Positions 59,752-59,910 of a stretch of DNA of 59,910 bases are shown one piece after another. Below the pieces are notes generated by a model. The model was not told the origin of the DNA. It did no database searches and saw only the letters and a program-made list of their open reading frames with translations. Within the stretch, counting starts at the first letter, position 1; each line of letters begins with the position of its first letter. The DNA comes from Chloroflexota bacterium (GTDB taxonomy: Bacteria; Chloroflexota; Anaerolineae; 4572-78; J111), in the NCBI GenBank assembly GCA_016860845.1, contig BOKF01000049.1, positions 1 through 59,910 of the forward strand. The letters run 5' to 3'. The translations under genes were made by a program, and so were the position numbers.

Positions 59752-59910
59752 CTGTAGGTTTTCAAAGTTAGTGAAAAAGCATGCTATGTACAGGACAAAA
59801 ATTTCAGAGAGAACAGGAAATCATCCATTTTGAGTTGAATATCAAAAACGATGGACCGCAAATGGTCTAAGCCATAGCGAAAAAGGCTTTTGGCCAAACG
59901 TCCGTGTTTT

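Noticed and set aside
59238..59863. Possibility that TAA encodes Gln (IS transposase stop, and a second TAA after QMV near 59863)
   Set aside because: Ordinary genes in the window end at TAA in the expected places, so recoding is excluded; point mutation is simpler.
1..59910. CRISPR arrays and rRNA genes
   Set aside because: No regularly spaced 25-40-bp repeats and no rRNA-like sequence were seen; the only periodic repeats are the operators, the GWxEG coding repeats and the terminal repeats near 59.7 kb.

Overview
The window looks like a chromosomal segment of a Chloroflexota bacterium (Anaerolineae-like). This is an inference from gene content, not a database match: F420-type Ddn-like oxidoreductase, baeRF protein, UspA fusions, SLC13 transporters with RCK_C domains, and GpgS plus MggS-like glycosyltransferases. 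Almost all genes are on the minus strand; the LacI regulator and the HxlR regulator are the main plus-strand genes.

Layout. 0.1-6.8 kb: small accessory enzymes (DUF2277, TrmO, two dihydrofolate-reductase-like proteins with two deleted relatives, VOC proteins, PIG-L deacetylase, HxlR regulator, methyltransferase). 6.9-8.4 kb: tRNA-Asp, tRNA-Gln and tRNA-Phe, then a tyrosine recombinase and a hairpin-rich non-coding stretch. 9.0-12.8 kb: a 485-aa protein made of two degenerate AAA-like modules, and an insertion sequence with perfect 27-bp ends and a frameshifted transposase that cuts an ABC-2 permease. 12.8-20.7 kb: methyltransferase, universal stress protein, two MggS-like GT4 enzymes with a histidine phosphatase, Ddn-like, baeRF and PRC-barrel proteins. 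21-26.2 kb: LacI regulator facing a sucrose operon (GH100-like invertase with a dead phosphatase domain, sucrose-phosphate phosphatase, sucrose-phosphate synthase). 26.5-32.8 kb: co-directional gpgS, PhoB-type response regulator, MscS channel, UspA-DUF389-SH3 membrane protein and histidine kinase. 33-42.3 kb: PII-like protein, ArsB/NhaD permease, CBS protein, 2-TM miniprotein, second histidine kinase, antiporter fragment, two SLC13-RCK_C permeases. 42.4-54.2 kb: three paralogous MDR oxidoreductases mixed with small membrane proteins. 54.2-56.9 kb: amino-acid permease-UspA and a second 2-TM miniprotein. 57-59.9 kb: gene and IS fragments and a nonsense-mutated IS.

The thread that ties the middle together is osmotic/stress physiology: routes to sucrose and probably to glucosylglycerate/mannosylglucosylglycerate, an MscS channel, stress proteins and two-component genes. 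Five copies of a 40-bp four-repeat element, built like tandem OmpR/PhoB-family boxes, sit on the same strand in front of five of these units. Each copy is exactly 20 nt upstream of a -10-like hexamer. I read this as an undescribed regulon, possibly run by the response regulator at 30911-31609.

A second unusual signal is that three genes have AUA exactly where a Shine-Dalgarno-spaced start codon is expected, with no AUG, GUG or UUG available between the upstream in-frame stop and the conserved N-terminus.
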